NCBI GenBank assembly: GCA_024196135.1 | Contig: JAMQCK010000014.1 | Span: 124,001-188,000, forward strand | From: Pleurotus ostreatus/Saccharomyces cerevisiae fusant | Lineage: Eukaryota > Opisthokonta | Length of the DNA stretch: 64,000 bases | Direction: 5' to 3' | Part shown: positions 60,816 to 64,000 of the stretch, in pieces | Layout of the letters: each line of letters starts with the position of its first letter | Numbering within the stretch: position 1 is the first letter of the stretch | Position numbers and translations under genes: made by a program | The notes under the pieces: generated by a model | Told to the model about the DNA's origin: nothing | The model's database searches: none | Seen by the model: only the letters and a program-made list of their open reading frames with translations

Positions 60816-63163
60816 TGCGACGTCGACGAGGGTTCCGTGGGCTGGAGCTCGCTGGGGTGCCCGATGTGGCGTTGGTGGGCGGGCGCGGAGTGTGTCACGT
60901 GTGCTCAACTGTACAGCGCTCGGCCCGTTCCGAACCGGTAACGTGACTTTATGTCCCGGACCTCGCGGTTGACGCTCTCCCCGGTGAATGAGGGGTCCTT
61001 GCAGAGCCTTACGCACTCAGCCTCTCGCGTAAACTTTTCCTATGTGCACGCAGGTACACTGAATATGTGCATCTTTCCGGCAGTAGACAGAGGACTCCGA
61101 CAGACGCGGTCCGACCATACCGCAAGCTGCCACCGCTGCCCTCGTTCTGTCTTCCTTCACCGCTCGGCGATGGTAAATTAGCCTGTGTGCGAGGCATCGA
61201 GCCCACCACATGCTCGCGCGCGCTGAGCTCGCTTCGCGCTTCCGACCCTGCCGGTCCTTTTTCGCGGGTTAACACCCATCATTGTGCGTGGGGTGACTCA
61301 CGCTGAGCGAGCTCGCGGACCTGCAGGACGCCAGTAAGGCGCCTCAATACCGCGCTGCGTGCCACCCATCCCGACGACCGCGCAGGAGCACACCGGGGCC
61401 GGGCGCTCTGAAAACGTCCGGGCCGACTGAAGGCCGCTTGTCAGGCTCCTGCTGCACTCTACGAGCCACGCGCCGCGAATGGCTCGACGGTCGGTGTTTC
61501 CCGTTGACGTGCGTCTATACAGTTGGCCACCAGATGGCATTCTCCCGCAGAAAGATGCGCGAGAAGCGCGAGTAGGAGAAAACGTTCACGATCAAGGGAT
61601 CCCTTTTACTGCCCAAAGTTGACGAGTAGGGCTTTATCTGCGACAGGTTGGCACTCCGGAAGCCGGGGATGGGTCGTAGAAGAGGAGAATGCAATTGAAA
61701 GAAATGTATGGTCTCAGTCACGAGTGGTTCTCTAGCAGGAGGGGACGATCGACCGGAAATCCATTGTGCTCTATCGAGAAGGTAAGGGACGGAGGCGATT
61801 GAGTAGAGGCGCGAGAGATAGGCGGTAAGATGGCCTAGAGATGCGTCACCCGAGCCTACGAGCAAACTACAAGGGTCGCCTAGATGTGCGCATCGTCCGG
61901 TAGTTCACGTGAAGTTGATTTCCCTCGAAGCATCGCTAGCAACTCCGATAGGCACCCTAGCTCGCGTCCGCTTCACTAGGCCTTGCGCGCCGCGAGATTG
62001 GTTGCCGAGCACGAAGGCGAGGCGGCCTTGGGACGAAGGGAGCGGGATGTTGGTATCTGCAGAGAAGAGCTAGCCCCTAGATTTCGGGCACGGTGCGATC
62101 TTCTCGCGCGCTCGATTAGCCTGAGAAGGCGACCTTCCCGTGAGCGTATCTGCGGGCCTCCTGATCTTTGCACAAAGTCAATCTTGCACGCGGGCCTGAT
62201 AGCACGGCCGGGCGATCAGAGGGCGCCGGATAGCGTGCCGCCGGCGTGGGATGAAGGATGAGTAGGTTGTATCTGGGTGAGTAGCCGGCATGCGCGATAG
62301 CAGGTGGCGGGCGCGGCGGGGCCAGGGCGGGTCGGGAGGGGGAGGCGCGTCTGGTCGTCCAGAGTGCGAAGCAGAGGTGCGGAGCCGGAGCGACCGACGC
62401 CGCAGAAGGGGGACCGTTCCAGTACAGGACCACAGAAGCAAGGCGTCTGCGAGGATCGCAGGGTGGTTCTCCTCGTGATGGGGGCTCAACATTCATAGTG
62501 GGAAGGGAGGGTGGCGTGTTTCTATAACCTCCGCGCGAAGAGCTATACGACGCAGTAAGCAACTACCGGTTCATAAGGGCTGCAACGCGCGTCACTCACA
62601 GGCCCTGAAGTGACCAGCAGGCTAGCGACTCGTGCGAGAGAACCAGCTCCCTCGTGGACCATCTCTTCTCAGCGAGTCTGATGTACTTCTCGTACTTTGA
62701 CGTGTCTACCGGATCGCACGCCGGTGAGCGGGCTGAGGTGAGAGTTGATGGATGGGTGACGACAAGGTTGACATTGCATTCCCAGAGGCGTAGAAAAGCG
62801 GAATAAAATGCCACTTGCGTTCCGCGAGCAGCCCAGCAGGTAGACACAGCGAATAAGCGCCAGAAGATGACCGTCAAAAGGAGGCGTGGACGCCGACGGC
62901 GACTGGCCGGAAGGACGGGACAATCTGGGATCTTATCTCCATTGGCAAATGGGCGCGAACCCCGACGAATGCGGACGGTTACTTATGACACAAGTTAGGC
63001 CTGCGAAGATGCAAGATTCACTGCGATCTCAGCGAGCATAAGCCTTGCCTTCGCGCCTCTGCCTTACCCCCAGTCCGCGCCGGAATCGCCGCCGCGAAAT
63101 CCGTATAAAAGGCGCTCGCCGCGAACGTCGTCGGACTCGAACCTCCGCCCCTTGACGCTGCTC
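60816..63163. other. 2.3-kb stretch without a supportable gene (island C), ending in the MFS promoter
   Basis: GC-rich with open frames on both strands (up to about 148 codons at 62116-62562, minus), none recognisable. The left end holds the RPL29 promoter; the right end holds a TATA box at 63104. No mobile-element motif, tRNA or rRNA was seen. Confidence 0.55.
63104..63110 (+). promoter_or_regulatory. TATA box (TATAAAA) of the MFS transporter gene
   Basis: CCGTATAAAAGGCG, 60 bp before the start codon at 63164. Confidence 0.65.
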
Positions 63164-64000
63164 ATGACCGTCGCCCCAGACTCGTACACGGACGAGTCCC
63201 GCCCGCTCCTCGACCAGCGTCCGCCCTCCTACCACTCCGCCTCCGATGTGGACAGCGAGGCGACCTTAGATGGCGACGACTCGTCCTCTCCCCCTCTCAT
63301 CAACGCAAAGTCCAAGAGCGAAATAGTTTGGATCCTCGCCGGCTTATGGTCCGCCGTCTTCTTGGGTGCCCTTGACGGCACGTACCTTCCTCATCGGACC
63401 CTTCATTCCCCTCCCTTATTCCGAATACAGGAACCATTGTCGCAACACTCCTGACGCCTATAGGCAGTCAGTTCAACAGGTCCAACCAGTCCTCATACAT
63501 TGGCACCTCATATCTCCTCTCCGTCTGCTGCTTCACGCCACTCTATGGTGCGTGCGCGCAACGTCGTTGTTTCGTCCTCATCCGACTCGGGCTTTCTACG
63601 CAGGGCGCTTGTCTGATATCCTTGGGCGCAAGGGTGCGATGCTGCTCGCGCTTACGCTTTTTGGTACGTCCTACCGTCTGAACCGCACCCACGCTGCGCT
63701 CACTCGCGCGGAAGGCGTCGGAACGGCGTGCTGTGGCATCGCACCATCCATGAACACGCTGCTAGCCGCACGAGCAGTAGCGGGCATGGGGGGCGGCGGG
63801 TGAGAGTCTGCCACCATTTCCTAACTCGTCGGACATCAACGCTCACAGCCTGCCTCTCCTCCCCTTCCAGGGTCATGACCGGTACGCTGCGCTCATCTCG
63901 CACGCTTATATCATTGTGCTCAACCGCCCGCTATGTTATCTGCAGTTTCAAGTGTCACGGTGACGGACCTTATACCATTGTGAGTCCCAGCATGTGTCAT
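63164..64000 (+). CDS. Major facilitator superfamily transporter (DHA2/multidrug type), partial: N-terminal part only
   Basis: About the first 180 residues are in the window. A cytosolic tail with an acidic, Ser-rich stretch (MTVAPDSYTDESRPLLDQRP; ESRPLLDQ resembles a dileucine-type sorting signal) leads to the first span WILAGLWSAVFLGALDGTIV. Then SSYIGTSYLLSVCCFTPLYG, followed by the loop 2-3 motif GRLSDILGRKGAM characteristic of MFS, span 3 (LLALTLFGVGTACCGIAPSM), AARAVAGMGGGGVMT and VSSVTVTDLIPL at the window end. The motif set points to 14-span H+-antiporters of the drug/vacuolar amino-acid type; substrate unknown. The first intron (63378-63430) reads only as GC-AG. An 11-nt microexon (63871-63881) encodes part of GVMT. 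Confidence 0.88.
63378..63430 (+). other. Apparent GC-AG intron in the MFS gene
   Basis: Exon 1 ends GAC-G; the intron starts GCACGT and ends TACAG; exon 2 continues GA-ACC-ATT to give LDGTIVATLLTPIGSQF, the expected MFS sequence. Using the GT at 63382 instead yields GTNHCRNT and loses the family sequence. The donor is less consensus-like than that in LEU1. Confidence 0.7.
63871..63881 (+). other. 11-nt coding microexon in the MFS gene
   Basis: GGTCATGACCG lies between CTTCCAG and GTACGC; joining gives GGGGVMTVSS in frame. Omitting it shifts the frame. Confidence 0.75.

Noticed and set aside
63128..63150. tRNA B-box-like sequence (GGTTCGAGTCC on the minus strand)
   Set aside because: No A box or cloverleaf can be built around it; it lies in the MFS leader.

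Overview
This is a stretch of a nuclear genome from a filamentous basidiomycete, most likely an agaricomycete. Evidence: nearly every gene is broken by many short GT-AG introns (about 50-60 nt); coding DNA is GC-rich; the proteins are fungal-type (fused two-domain LEU1, Nrc-2/KIN82-type kinase with DFD instead of DFG, Fic1/Inn1-like C2 protein, Pkr1, Sec12). I cannot name a species. There are no bacterial features, CRISPR arrays or recognisable biosynthetic clusters.

Layout. 1-10.6 kb is gene-dense: a NIPA-type membrane protein running off the left edge (-), SEC12 (+), a membrane-tethered amidohydrolase (+), a small coiled-coil membrane protein (-), and a VTT/Tvp38-type membrane protein (+). 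10.6-17.7 kb is an island where I find no gene. 17.7-19.8 kb carries an HSF-type transcription factor, followed by a second gene-free island to 25.9 kb. 25.9-43.5 kb is dense again: Nrc-2-like AGC kinase, LEU1, a large Ser-rich intronless protein, a secreted GH125 mannosidase, a Fic1/Inn1-like C2 protein (all +), then a small membrane protein and a WD40 protein (-). 43.8-49.1 kb holds two tandem secreted type-B carboxylesterases (-) whose promoters are also duplicated. 49.7-60.8 kb is compact and housekeeping: INCENP (+), a 72-residue putatively lipid-anchored protein (-), PKR1 (+), PSF3 (-), a mitochondrial-type protein (+), TFIIIC tau95 (+) and RPL29 (-). After a 2.3 kb empty stretch, an MFS transporter (+) runs off the right edge.

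The genes do not form one pathway. They are mostly unrelated housekeeping functions: ER export and V-ATPase assembly (SEC12, PKR1), DNA replication (PSF3), chromosome segregation (INCENP), Pol III transcription (tau95), translation (RPL29), leucine synthesis (LEU1), septation (Fic1-like) and lipid-asymmetry signalling (kinase). A minority are secreted or accessory (esterases, GH125, amidohydrolase, MFS).

The most noteworthy observations are about gene structure: tiny coding exons (3, 7, 8 and 11 nt), two introns that only read through as GC-AG introns, three independent 21-bp tandem duplications in non-coding DNA, the duplicated esterase promoter, and a small protein with an apparent myristoylation start and a cysteine cluster. 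I did not find convincing evidence of a wholly new multi-gene system. All exon joins were worked out by eye from splice consensus and protein family expectation.
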